In this document: piece by piece, positions 7,661 through 16,283 of the stretch
How positions within the stretch are numbered: the first letter of the stretch is position 1
How the letters are laid out: each line of letters opens with the position of its first letter
Origin: Porticoccus sp963974675
GTDB taxonomy: Bacteria > Pseudomonadota > Gammaproteobacteria > Pseudomonadales > Porticoccaceae
Assembly: GCA_963974675.1 (NCBI GenBank)
Contig: CAXBDQ010000011.1
Span: 21,080 to 85,079 of the forward strand
DNA length: 64,000 nucleotides
Direction: 5' to 3'
Program-made: the position numbers and the translations under genes
The notes under the pieces: generated by a model
What the model was told of the DNA's origin: nothing
Databases searched by the model: none
The model's input: the letters and a program-made list of their open reading frames with translations, nothing else

Positions 7661-8749
7661 ATGCATTTACAAAAGTTGGATGTGCACGGGCTGAGAAACC
7701 TTCGGCGAATCCAGCTATCTTTATCGCCTGGCGCCAATCTATTCTACGGTTCAAATGGCAGCGGAAAAACCAGTTTGCTTGAAGCCCTTCATGTTTTGGG
7801 CCGCGGGCGCTCCTTTCGTAGTCGGACATTAAATCCAATCATTAATCAAGATGAGGAAAGCTGCACGGTCTTCGGCTTGTTGTACGATGAAGGAGCAAGC
7901 ATCCCCGTGGGTGTGAGTCGATCGAGAAAGGGCGACTTTCAGTTCAAGATTAATGGCGAGCTTATTAGCAGCGCATCAAGCCTTGCAGAAGCGATGCCTC
8001 TCCTGGTATTAAACTCAGAAAGCTTCCACCTTCTGGATGGCGGCCCCCAGTATCGACGACAATATGTAGATTGGGGCGTGTTCCACGTGGAACATAATTA
8101 CAGGAGCCTGTGGCAAAAGTTTCGACGCGTGCTTAAACAGCGCAATTCCTTGCTCCGGCGTGATAGAATAGACGACGGCTTAATGGATGTTTGGGATACA
8201 GAGTTTGTCTCGCTGGCTGAACAAATAAATCAGTATCGAGAGCGGTATTTGCTTGAGTTAATCCCAAAAATTCAATGGGTTATAGAAGAGTTGTCGCCTT
8301 TAAAGGGTTTTGAGTTTAAGTATCATGAAGGCTGGGATACAGCAAAACCCCTGAAAGATGTTTTACTGGCAGACAGGCAAAGGGATTTTCAGGTGAAAGC
8401 CACGTCCCATGGCCCACACCGAGCAGACCTGCGCGTTAAATTTAAAAATCAACCAGCCAGTGATGTGCTATCGCGCGGTCAAATAAAAATTATTGTTACC
8501 GCCATGCAAATTGCACAGGGTTTTTTGTTCCGTGAGAGGACAGGGTGTCAGTGTTTGTATTTGTTGGACGACCTTGCCTCTGAGCTGGATATTCAACACA
8601 GAGAGAAAGTGGGTAAGCTGCTGTTCCATTTGGGTGCACAGACATTTATTACCGGTGTGGTTAGGGAGGATGTAGCTTTGTCCTGGCCAAAAGAAAGTGA
8701 ACAAATAAGCATGTTCCACGTGGAACATGGGGGTATTACAGAGGAATAG
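7661..8749 (+). CDS. recF: DNA replication and repair protein RecF
   Basis: A 362-residue SMC-like ATPase that loads RecA at gapped DNA with RecO and RecR. Walker A is GSNGSGKTS at residues 30-38. The ABC-type signature is SRGQIK near 270-275, and Walker B LLDDLASELD near 300-310. The peptide FHVEH occurs twice, once mid-protein and once near the C-terminus, and in both cases the codons form a perfect parS palindrome (see the two parS entries). So this gene carries two overlapping layers of information. Length is normal. Confidence 0.95.
   Translation: MHLQKLDVHGLRNLRRIQLSLSPGANLFYGSNGSGKTSLLEALHVLGRGRSFRSRTLNPIINQDEESCTVFGLLYDEGASIPVGVSRSRKGDFQFKINGELISSASSLAEAMPLLVLNSESFHLLDGGPQYRRQYVDWGVFHVEHNYRSLWQKFRRVLKQRNSLLRRDRIDDGLMDVWDTEFVSLAEQINQYRERYLLELIPKIQWVIEELSPLKGFEFKYHEGWDTAKPLKDVLLADRQRDFQVKATSHGPHRADLRVKFKNQPASDVLSRGQIKIIVTAMQIAQGFLFRERTGCQCLYLLDDLASELDIQHREKVGKLLFHLGAQTFITGVVREDVALSWPKESEQISMFHVEHGGITEE
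8079..8094. promoter_or_regulatory. parS, ParB-binding centromere site (copy 1, inside recF)
   Basis: TGTTCCACGTGGAACA is a perfect 16-bp palindrome with GTTCCAC half-sites, the form used by Pseudomonas-type ParB. It encodes VFHVEH of RecF, a stretch conserved in related RecF proteins. Its position about 7.5 kb from the candidate origin is typical. parA and parB are expected beyond mnmG, outside the window. Confidence 0.85.
8712..8727. promoter_or_regulatory. parS, ParB-binding centromere site (copy 2, 3' end of recF)
   Basis: The same 16-bp palindrome recurs 633 bp downstream, with flanks that extend the symmetry to 20 bp (8710-8729, CATGTTCCACGTGGAACATG). It encodes MFHVEH near the RecF C-terminus, 22 bp before the recF stop. 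Two identical sites within one gene strongly favour a selected ParB-loading function over chance. Confidence 0.87.
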
Positions 8750-8786
8750 CTGTTAATACTAAAGTTTTGAAATTTAGGTTTCTTGT

Positions 8787-11204
8787 ATGAGTGAAGAGCA
8801 AAATTACGATTCGTCGAGTATTAAGGTGCTGAAAGGGCTTGATGCCGTTCGAAAACGCCCAGGAATGTATATTGGCGATACCGATGACGGCACTGGCTTA
8901 CATCATATGGTGTTTGAAATTGTCGACAATTCTATCGATGAGGCTTTGGCAGGACACTGCTCAGAAATACGAGTTACTATTCATCCGGATGAATCCGTTT
9001 CTGTCTCAGATAATGGACGTGGTATTCCCACAGAAATTCATGAAGAAGGGGTATCTGCTGTCGAAGTGATCATGACAGTACTGCATGCGGGCGGAAAATT
9101 TGATGAAAACAGCTATAAAGTTTCTGGTGGACTTCATGGTGTGGGTATTTCCGTGGTTAATGCGCTCTCAAAAGAGCTGAAGCTAACCGTTAAACGAGAA
9201 GGAAAAATTCACAAACAGCTATATATTCACGGTGTACCTCAAGCGCCCCTTGCTATTGTTGGAGAAACAGAAGAGTCCGGTACAGCAGTACACTTCAAAC
9301 CTTCAGAAGGCACGTTTAGTAACATTAATTTCCACTATGAAATATTGGCAAAAAGGCTTCGTGAGCTTTCTTTCCTAAACTCTGGTGTTCGAATTGCTTT
9401 AAAAGACGAGCGCTCAGGGAAAGAGGAACTTTTTCAATACGACGGTGGCTTGAAAGCCTTTGTTGAATACCTGAATACCAATAAAACAACCGTTAACCAA
9501 GTGATGCATTTCAATGTTCAGCGCGATGATGGCGTTGGTGTTGAGGTTGCGCTGCAATGGAATGACAGTTATCAGGAAAACATTTTCTGTTATACCAACA
9601 ATATTCCACAGCGAGATGGCGGCGCTCACTTGGCCGGTTTTAGGTCAGCTTTGACTCGTAGTTTGAATACTTACATTGAAAAAGAGGGTTTGGGTAAAAA
9701 TAACAAAGTAAATACCACCGGTGATGATGCCCGAGAGGGTTTAACCGCGATTATTTCTGTAAAAGTGCCTGATCCCAAGTTTTCGTCTCAAACCAAGGAT
9801 AAATTGGTTAGCTCTGAAGTAAAAACTGCCGTTGAGCAGGAAATGGGCAGTAATTTCACAGACTACTTGCTTGAAAACCCCCAGGAAGCCAAAAGTGTCG
9901 TGATGAAAATGGTAGATGCAGCTCGAGCGCGTGAAGCTGCACGTAAGGCTAGAGAAATGACTCGCCGTAAAGGTGCTCTGGATATAGCGGGGTTGCCGGG
10001 AAAGCTTGCAGATTGCCAGGAGAAAGACCCGGCATTATCTGAATTATATCTTGTGGAGGGTGATTCAGCGGGGGGGTCAGCAAAACAAGGCAGAGACCGT
10101 CGAACCCAAGCTATTTTGCCCCTAAAAGGTAAGATACTTAATGTTGAGAAAGCTCGATTCGATAAAATGTTGTCCAGTGTGGAGGTGGGAACACTGATCA
10201 CCGCCCTAGGTTGTGGTATTGGTACAGAGGAATTTAACCCTGACAAGCTCCGCTATCACACGATTTTGATTATGACGGATGCTGACGTGGATGGGTCTCA
10301 TATCCGGACATTGTTGCTGACATTTTTCTTTAGACAAATGCGAGAGCTGGTAGAACGAGGCAATATTTATATTGCCCAGCCACCTTTGTATAAAATCAGC
10401 AAGGGGAAGCAAGAACAATATCTTAAGGATGATCAAGCACTTACACAGTTTTTAACCCAGTCGGCACTGGAAAGTTCTAGTCTTCATGTCAATTCGGCTG
10501 CCCCGGGTATCAGTGGTGGTGCTTTAGAAACTCTGGTGTCAGATTATCGTCGAGTGATGAATATTATTGAGCGTATGTCTCGTGCCTATCCTGAGGCCGT
10601 ACTACAAAAATTAGTGTTCATGTCCCCTCTTGATACGGCCAGCCTTGGAGACGAATCTTTTGTTGATGGCTGGTGTCAGAAATTGTCCGAATCATTGGCT
10701 CAGGAAAATATTGCTGGCAGTCATCGATATCAAGTGACAGTAGCCGCCGATACTGAAACCAAGACCTTTCTCCCAAGAGTTGAAATTACAGCCCATGGTG
10801 TACCCACAAGTTATAATTTTAATGGTGACTTTTTTGCTTCAGGTGAATACGGCGCGCTGGTTTCCCTAGGTCAGCAATTACAGGGCTTAATGGAAGAGGA
10901 TGCTTATATCCAGCGCGGAGAGCGTACAAAGCCGGTGGGCAGCTTTAGAGAGGCGCTGGAATGGTTGATGACGGAATCGCGTCGTGGCTATAACATCCAG
11001 CGTTATAAAGGGCTGGGTGAGATGAATCCAGAACAGTTGTGGGACACTACGATGAATCCTGAGTCTAGGCGTATGTTGAAGGTTACGGTGGAAGATGCCG
11101 TTGCCGCTGATCAGATGTTTAATACGCTGATGGGTGATCAGGTGGAGCCGCGTCGTGAATTTATTGAGAAAAATGCACTAGCGGTAACGAACTTGGATAT
11201 ATAA
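8787..11204 (+). CDS. gyrB: DNA gyrase subunit B
   Basis: An 805-residue type II topoisomerase subunit. The GHKL ATPase shows EIVDNSIDEALAGH (44-57) and SDNGRGIP (74-81). The TOPRIM domain has EGDSAGGSAKQGRDR (from about 424) and DADVDGSHI (from about 497). The C-terminus has QRYKGLGEMNPEQLWDTTMNP. About 800 residues, with the extra insert in the TOPRIM/tail region, is the length seen in gammaproteobacteria. It supplies ATP-driven negative supercoiling with GyrA, encoded elsewhere. It follows recF by 37 nt and is closed by a strong terminator. Confidence 0.97.
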   Translation: MSEEQNYDSSSIKVLKGLDAVRKRPGMYIGDTDDGTGLHHMVFEIVDNSIDEALAGHCSEIRVTIHPDESVSVSDNGRGIPTEIHEEGVSAVEVIMTVLHAGGKFDENSYKVSGGLHGVGISVVNALSKELKLTVKREGKIHKQLYIHGVPQAPLAIVGETEESGTAVHFKPSEGTFSNINFHYEILAKRLRELSFLNSGVRIALKDERSGKEELFQYDGGLKAFVEYLNTNKTTVNQVMHFNVQRDDGVGVEVALQWNDSYQENIFCYTNNIPQRDGGAHLAGFRSALTRSLNTYIEKEGLGKNNKVNTTGDDAREGLTAIISVKVPDPKFSSQTKDKLVSSEVKTAVEQEMGSNFTDYLLENPQEAKSVVMKMVDAARAREAARKAREMTRRKGALDIAGLPGKLADCQEKDPALSELYLVEGDSAGGSAKQGRDRRTQAILPLKGKILNVEKARFDKMLSSVEVGTLITALGCGIGTEEFNPDKLRYHTILIMTDADVDGSHIRTLLLTFFFRQMRELVERGNIYIAQPPLYKISKGKQEQYLKDDQALTQFLTQSALESSSLHVNSAAPGISGGALETLVSDYRRVMNIIERMSRAYPEAVLQKLVFMSPLDTASLGDESFVDGWCQKLSESLAQENIAGSHRYQVTVAADTETKTFLPRVEITAHGVPTSYNFNGDFFASGEYGALVSLGQQLQGLMEEDAYIQRGERTKPVGSFREALEWLMTESRRGYNIQRYKGLGEMNPEQLWDTTMNPESRRMLKVTVEDAVAADQMFNTLMGDQVEPRREFIEKNALAVTNLDI

Positions 11205-11221
11205 ATTTATTTTTTAAGATG

Positions 11222-11247
11222 AAAAACCGGCCTAAGAGCCGGTTTTT
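11222..11247. terminator. Rho-independent terminator after gyrB, usable from both sides
   Basis: AAAAACCGGC and GCCGGTTTTTT form a perfect GC-rich stem around loop CTAAGA, with T6 on the plus strand and T5 on the minus strand. It ends the dnaA-gyrB cluster. Its symmetry means it can also end the small minus-strand gene at 11275-11445. Confidence 0.93.
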
Positions 11248-11274
11248 TGGTTTTAGGGGCAGAGAAAGAGGCCG

Positions 11275-11445
11275 TTACTCTTCGTGTTTATCCCATACAT
11301 CACCATCACCGTTTCTTCGCCCATTGTTTTTTCTTCGCCCTTCTTTTGAAGGCTCGAAGCGAATATCTTGCCGTCTATCTTCCACCTTTCGCCGCGCCTC
11401 TTTGCGCTGTTCTGGGTGATGATAGCTTCCAGTTTGATTGGCCAT
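11275..11445 (-). CDS. Small highly charged conserved-type protein, function unknown (56 aa)
   Basis: This short reading frame fills the gap after gyrB. It starts ATG at 11445 and ends TAA at 11277-11275, giving 56 residues from MANQTGSYHHPEQRKEARRK to a C-terminus rich in Arg, Asn, Gly and Asp (RRNGDGDVWDKHEE). About a third of the residues are Arg, Lys, Asp or Glu, with repeated RRK/DRR patterns and no membrane segment or signal peptide. The frame is closed on both sides by the symmetrical terminator and the plsC-like gene. The charge pattern resembles small conserved proteins I have seen annotated near this locus in related gammaproteobacteria, but I cannot name a family. It lies wholly within a gap and is not a shadow of another gene. 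Upstream GGAAT is a weak ribosome site. Confidence 0.62.
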   Translation of the reverse strand: MANQTGSYHHPEQRKEARRKVEDRRQDIRFEPSKEGRRKNNGRRNGDGDVWDKHEE

Positions 11446-11521
11446 ACACTTTATTCCATTTGGGTAGAGTGTAAGTGTAGGAAATAATAGTGAATATCGC
11501 CCAATTAAGTAGATAGTTTGA

Positions 11522-12244
11522 TTAATGTACTAAATCTGTTTGTGTGGATTCAATCCAGTCTTTTACCTGCTCAGTCAATTGCCGGCTATCGGTATCGCTG
11601 GTATCTATGGGTTTACCAATAGATACATGAATTTTGCCAGGCCATTTGATAAAGGTATGGGCGGGCCAGCAGTAACCAGAGTTTTGGGAAACAGGAATAA
11701 CTGGCACGCCAGCGGCTATGGCAAGAGCAGCTCCACTGCGGCCATACTGGCCAATTTCCCCAACAGGCGTTCGCGTGCCCTCAGGGTAAATAAGCACATT
11801 ATTACCTTGTGCTAAGCGCTGCTTACCTTGGGATAAAATTTGTTTCATCGCTTCTCTAGGGTTGCTGCGATCGATGGCGATGGGGTGCGTAAAATATAAA
11901 CCCCAGCCGAAAAAAGGAATCCAAAATAATTCCTTTTTTAAAATAGTACTGACGGGCCGAAAAAGGCGTTGAAGATAAAAGGTTTCCCAGCCTGATTGGT
12001 GTTTGCTCAAGATGACACAGGGCGCGTCAGGGAGGTTTTCAAGTCCATCGACACGTAATGTGATACCACAACTAATGTTTAACCATTTAATAATAATGGC
12101 ATTAGCCCAAGTAATTACATTTTGGCGCATTCGATGGGGCATTAAAATGCCTATTGTGCAAGATATGGTGCCGAAAATGATCATAACTACGGCATAAACC
12201 AGGTAAAAAAGCACGGAACGTGTAAATGCGATTATTGTTTTCAT
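11522..12244 (-). CDS. 1-acyl-sn-glycerol-3-phosphate acyltransferase (PlsC/LptA family)
   Basis: A 240-residue inner-membrane enzyme with an N-terminal hydrophobic segment (about 8-32). The acyltransferase motif I appears as SKHQSGWET, giving H-X4-E instead of the usual H-X4-D; motif III is YPEGTR. It would add the second acyl chain to lysophosphatidic acid in phospholipid synthesis. It lies 2 nt downstream of gmhB in the minus-strand string that also holds glyS and glyQ, matching the Pseudomonas order gyrB / acyltransferase / gmhB / glyS / glyQ. The exact substrate is not shown by sequence, so I give no symbol. Confidence 0.88.
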   Translation of the reverse strand: MKTIIAFTRSVLFYLVYAVVMIIFGTISCTIGILMPHRMRQNVITWANAIIIKWLNISCGITLRVDGLENLPDAPCVILSKHQSGWETFYLQRLFRPVSTILKKELFWIPFFGWGLYFTHPIAIDRSNPREAMKQILSQGKQRLAQGNNVLIYPEGTRTPVGEIGQYGRSGAALAIAAGVPVIPVSQNSGYCWPAHTFIKWPGKIHVSIGKPIDTSDTDSRQLTEQVKDWIESTQTDLVH

Positions 12245-12246
12245 TG

Positions 12247-12843
12247 TTATTTAGTGTTGTTTTTCAGGGTCATAGTTTGAGTTACAGGGGCGGCATCTAA
12301 AAGATAATCTACTACCTGTGATAAATCATCAAACACTCGAGCTTGCTGCAAAGCGGACTCCTGTTGTTCGGGTAGTTTCGATTCCGTTTTTGCGCCCTTT
12401 CCAGTGCGAACCAAAATAGGAATACACTGATGGGTCAGGCCTGCCTGCAGATCGCGTAGGCTGTCACCGACAATGGGTACCCCTGCTAGAGAAACATCCC
12501 ACTCCTTTGCTATAGCATCTAATAAGCCGGGAGCTGGTTTTCGGCAGTTACAGCCATCATCAGGTTTATGGGGACAATAAAAAATACCAGAGAGTTGGGC
12601 GTCGGCATCTAAAAGCAGATCAGATAGCTTTGAATGCATTGCTTCTAGATCATCCAGATCAAACAAGCCACGTCCAATCCCTGATTGATTGGTAGCTACG
12701 ACAACGGTATAACCTGCTTGGCAGAGCCGGGAAATTGCTTCAATACTACCTGGAAGGGGCACCCATTCTTTCGCCGTTTTCACATAGGAGTCAGAGTCTT
12801 CATTGATAACTCCATCGCGATCAAGGATAACGAGCTTCGTCAT
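12247..12843 (-). CDS. gmhB: D-glycero-beta-D-manno-heptose-1,7-bisphosphate 7-phosphatase
   Basis: A 198-residue HAD-superfamily phosphatase with the nucleophile motif LDRDGVINED (Asp8 and Asp10), the zinc-binding cysteine cluster CPHKPDDGCNCRKPAPG, and the late acidic motif VGDSLRDLQAG. It removes the C7 phosphate while making ADP-heptose for the lipopolysaccharide inner core. Family length is about 180-190. It is followed within 2 nt by the acyltransferase, so the two are co-transcribed. The 96-bp gap to glyS may hold its own promoter. Confidence 0.93.
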   Translation of the reverse strand: MTKLVILDRDGVINEDSDSYVKTAKEWVPLPGSIEAISRLCQAGYTVVVATNQSGIGRGLFDLDDLEAMHSKLSDLLLDADAQLSGIFYCPHKPDDGCNCRKPAPGLLDAIAKEWDVSLAGVPIVGDSLRDLQAGLTHQCIPILVRTGKGAKTESKLPEQQESALQQARVFDDLSQVVDYLLDAAPVTQTMTLKNNTK

Positions 12844-12939
12844 AATGTATCGCTATCCCCATGGTTGGTTGATCTGAGTGTTAAGAAAAGGGTTGGCCCC
12901 AATGTTATTTTTAGCAACGCTAATACCTTTTTGACAGTA

Positions 12940-15033
12940 TTATTTTGCGAGCACTAGCAGTGAAATATCAGCCACTTGCAGGAACAGATTACGTAGCTGC
13001 TGTAACAATGCCAAACGATTATTACGTAACTTTTCATCGTCTACCATGACCATCACTTCATCGAAGAATTGATCAACAGGTTGCCGTAATTTAGCGAGCT
13101 GTTTTAGCACGTCGGTATAGTCACGGTCTTGTTGGAGAGGTTTGATCTCGTTGGCCAGCTCGGCCAATGACAGAGCTAGGGCCTTCTCAGCACTATCAGC
13201 AAGTAGTCTATTATCCACCTCAGTCGGTATTGTTTTGTCCTCTTGCTTAGCAAGAATATTTGAAACACGCTTGTTGGCCGCAGCGAGTGCAGAGGCTTCG
13301 GGTAGTTGATTAAAAGCATGAACAGCCTGGACTCTCTGGTGGATATCCAGAGGGTTGCTGAGCTGCCTAGCAGCTACGGCCTGAAACACTTCCGTAGGTA
13401 TATTTTCATCTTCATACCAAGCTCTAAAGCGGTCTATCATGTAAGTAAGTACTTGCTTGGAAGTATTTTCGATAGTGCCAGAAGTAGCATTTAACCCCGG
13501 ATGTTGAGAGGTCGCAGCCGTCAGTACTTCATAAAGATCAAGATCAATACCTCGTTCAATAATAATCCTCAACACGCCTAGGCTGGCGCGCCGGAGAGCA
13601 AAGGGATCCTTTGAGCCGGTAGGCGGCTGACCAATACCAAAAATACCCACTAAGGTATCTAATCGATCAGCCAATGCCAGTGTGGCACCAGTAGCTGTGG
13701 CAGGAATGGAATCTCCAGCGAAACGAGGTAAGTATTGCTCAAACATAGCTTCAGCCACTTCGGCGTGCTCACCATCACTGGAAGCATAGTAGCGCCCCAT
13801 GGTCCCTTGTAAGTCGTCAAACTCACCGACCATGTCACTGACTAAATCAGATTTACTTAATTCCGCAGCTCTTCTCGAGAGAGAGGGATCAGCGCCGGTC
13901 ATCGGAGCCAAGATCTCCGCCAACTTAGCCACACGTTCTGTTTTATCAAAAACAGAACCAAGCTTGGCTTGGAAGACAATTTTTTTCAGTGATTCTCGGC
14001 GAGCCTCGAGAGTGGTTTTTTTGTCAGTCTCATAAAAAAAAGCGGCATCGGCTAAACGTGGACGGATCACTCGTTCGTTACCATTGATCACTTGTACCGG
14101 GTCCTTGCTCTCGATATTGGCAACGGTAATAAACATAGGAAGCAGTTGGCCGACATTATCCACTACGTGGAAATACTTCTGGTGCTCAGCCATTGAGGAA
14201 ATGAGTGCTTCAGCGGGAACAGTGAGAAAACGCTCTTCAAAATTACCGAGTAACGGAACAGGCCATTCGTTCAGCGCGGTGACTTCATTGAGCAGTGCGT
14301 CGTTGATAACGGCGACACCACCTGATTTTTCAGCGGCAGCGGTAACACCGTGGCGAATGAGTTCCCTGCGTTCAGAAAAATCAGCGATAACATAAGCAGA
14401 TCGAAGATCGTCTTGGTAGCTGGACGGCGAGTGGATGACGATTTCACCGCTGCTATGGAAACGGTGGCCACGACTGGTATTACCTGCTGTTAGCCCCATT
14501 ACTTGAGTCTTGATGACATCGCCACCCAGCAACATGACTACCCAGTGAACTGGACGAACAAATTCTTCACGGTTCGTGCCCCAGCGCATTCTTTTCTGAA
14601 TGGGTAGAGCGGCAAGTGCAGACTCGACGATGGTGCCAAGAAGGTCTGAGGTAGCCTGACCCTGTTCGACGGCACGATGACAGAGTTTATCCTGTTTGCC
14701 ATCATTTTCGACTTTGTTGGCCAGCTCCTCAATGGGAATACCATTTTTCTTGGCAAAGGCTTCAGCAGCACGAGTGGGTTTGCCATCGGCATCTAGGGCA
14801 ACTTTAACGGGAGGCCCCCACGCCACAATTTCCTTTGTGGGTGTTTGTTCATCGAGTGCTTTAATGAAGATGGATAGGCGACGCGGTGCAGCAAAGGTTT
14901 GCACTTCACCAAATTCTAGCTGTCCGGTATTTAATTGGGAAAGAACTTCATCACGAAAAGCATTGGACAATGTTAGCAGTGCTTTCGGTGGGAGCTCTTC
15001 AGTGCCAATTTCGACTAAAAAATCTGTACTCAT
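12940..15033 (-). CDS. glyS: Glycyl-tRNA synthetase beta subunit
   Basis: A 697-residue protein starting MSTDFLVEIGTEELPPKALLTLSNAF, the signature of the bacterial alpha2beta2 glycyl-tRNA synthetase beta chain, with conserved RWG and GDGEHAEVAEAMFEQYLPR regions. The beta subunit contacts the tRNA, including the C-terminal anticodon-binding helices. Its start overlaps the glyQ stop by 4 nt, so the subunits are translationally coupled. Length is normal (about 690). Confidence 0.96.
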   Translation of the reverse strand: MSTDFLVEIGTEELPPKALLTLSNAFRDEVLSQLNTGQLEFGEVQTFAAPRRLSIFIKALDEQTPTKEIVAWGPPVKVALDADGKPTRAAEAFAKKNGIPIEELANKVENDGKQDKLCHRAVEQGQATSDLLGTIVESALAALPIQKRMRWGTNREEFVRPVHWVVMLLGGDVIKTQVMGLTAGNTSRGHRFHSSGEIVIHSPSSYQDDLRSAYVIADFSERRELIRHGVTAAAEKSGGVAVINDALLNEVTALNEWPVPLLGNFEERFLTVPAEALISSMAEHQKYFHVVDNVGQLLPMFITVANIESKDPVQVINGNERVIRPRLADAAFFYETDKKTTLEARRESLKKIVFQAKLGSVFDKTERVAKLAEILAPMTGADPSLSRRAAELSKSDLVSDMVGEFDDLQGTMGRYYASSDGEHAEVAEAMFEQYLPRFAGDSIPATATGATLALADRLDTLVGIFGIGQPPTGSKDPFALRRASLGVLRIIIERGIDLDLYEVLTAATSQHPGLNATSGTIENTSKQVLTYMIDRFRAWYEDENIPTEVFQAVAARQLSNPLDIHQRVQAVHAFNQLPEASALAAANKRVSNILAKQEDKTIPTEVDNRLLADSAEKALALSLAELANEIKPLQQDRDYTDVLKQLAKLRQPVDQFFDEVMVMVDDEKLRNNRLALLQQLRNLFLQVADISLLVLAK

Positions 15034-15980
15034 TGTTCAGTCTCCTTGGCCTGTTGAATGATTTCATCTGCGAGCGCTTTGGGCGCTAGGGGGAAGCCAA
15101 GAGACAGCCTGGAATCAAAATAAGCTTTGGCAACAGCTCGGGCCAGGGTGCGGACCCGTAAAATAAACCGCTGCCGTTCTGTTACGGAGATGGCATGACG
15201 CGCATCCAGCAGATTAAAGGCATGAGAGGCTTTAATCACCATTTCGTAGGCAGGTAATGGAAGGCCCTGTTCGATCAGACGCTGGCTTTCACGCTCATAG
15301 GTGTCAAAGCTCTGGAACATAAAGTCCACATCGGCGTGTTCAAAGTTAAAAGCCGACATTTCCACTTCATTTTGGTGGAACACATCACCATAGGTTACTT
15401 TGCCCGCTGGCCCTTCGGTCCAGACCAGATCATAAATACTGTCTACACCCTGTAGGTACATAGCGATACGCTCAAGACCATAGGTGATTTCGCCAGTGAC
15501 GGGAAAACATTCAAGGCCACCTACTTGCTGAAAGTAAGTGAACTGAGTCACCTCCATGCCATTTAACCAAATTTCCCAGCCAAGCCCCCAGGCTCCCAGT
15601 GTGGGCGACTCCCAGTTGTCTTCGACGAAGCGAATATCGTGTACTGTTGGGTCGATACCTAGCTCACGAAGTGAATCCAGATATAGATCCTGAATATTAT
15701 CCGGGGAGGGTTTCAGTACCACTTGAAATTGGTAGTAGTGTTGTAGTCGGTTAGGGTTTTCACCATAACGCCCATCAGTGGGCCGGCGGCAAGGTTGTAC
15801 ATAGGCGCTGTTCCAAGTTTCTGGACCAATGGCACGTAAAAAGGTAGCAGGGTGAAACGTGCCTGCACCCACCTCCATATCCAGTGGTTGCAAAATAACG
15901 CAACCTTGACGAGACCAATATTGTTGTAAGGCTAAAATTAGCCCCTGGAATGTTGAAACATCCGGTGTGGTTTGTGACAC
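15030..15980 (-). CDS. glyQ: Glycyl-tRNA synthetase alpha subunit
   Basis: A 316-residue class II synthetase catalytic subunit, recognised by FQGLILALQQYWSRQGCVILQPLDMEVGAGTFHPATFLRA and later YVQPCRRPTDGRYGENPNRLQHYYQ. It activates glycine. The start codon is GTG at 15980, with GGGGAA just upstream on the minus strand as the ribosome site; no ATG is available in frame. It leads glyQ-glyS and probably shares transcription with gmhB and the acyltransferase downstream. Confidence 0.96.
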   Translation of the reverse strand: MSQTTPDVSTFQGLILALQQYWSRQGCVILQPLDMEVGAGTFHPATFLRAIGPETWNSAYVQPCRRPTDGRYGENPNRLQHYYQFQVVLKPSPDNIQDLYLDSLRELGIDPTVHDIRFVEDNWESPTLGAWGLGWEIWLNGMEVTQFTYFQQVGGLECFPVTGEITYGLERIAMYLQGVDSIYDLVWTEGPAGKVTYGDVFHQNEVEMSAFNFEHADVDFMFQSFDTYERESQRLIEQGLPLPAYEMVIKASHAFNLLDARHAISVTERQRFILRVRTLARAVAKAYFDSRLSLGFPLAPKALADEIIQQAKETEQ

Positions 15981-16283
15981 CTAGGTTCCCCTGTAGCATG
16001 CAAAGCCGACAATTATAAGGCTGCAACCCCTGAATAGTAAGGGGTTTCATCGCTCTTGATGGCTTTCTCTTGTAAGGTAAAAGAGTCGATGAACTGATCC
16101 GACAAGGTGCAGAGTAAGTACCTTGTAATTTTGGTGTATGTATTATTTGCCTATTGGGTTTGATATGGTTTATTTATTGTCAAAACAAATCACTCGTTAC
16201 GTTAATAGAGTGTGTAAATTACGGTTGGATTAGGGGATGATTAAACCATTGCTACACCACAGTTTTATAAGAGAAATTAGAAT
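15981..16283. other. Gene-free gap between glyQ and the DUF2959 lipoprotein gene, with two inverted repeats
   Basis: About 300 bp with no convincing reading frame separate the divergent genes. It must hold both promoters. Two inverted repeats stand out: AACCCCT/AGGGGTT (16025-16031 and 16040-16046, loop 8) and ACAAGGT/ACCTTGT (16102-16108 and 16120-16126, loop 11). The first lies in the likely glyQ leader but lacks a T-run in that direction. Neither matches a riboswitch I recognise. Confidence 0.5.

Noticed and set aside
9863..10246. A 127-codon antisense frame inside gyrB
   Set aside because: Overlaps highly conserved gyrB codons and shows no family resemblance.
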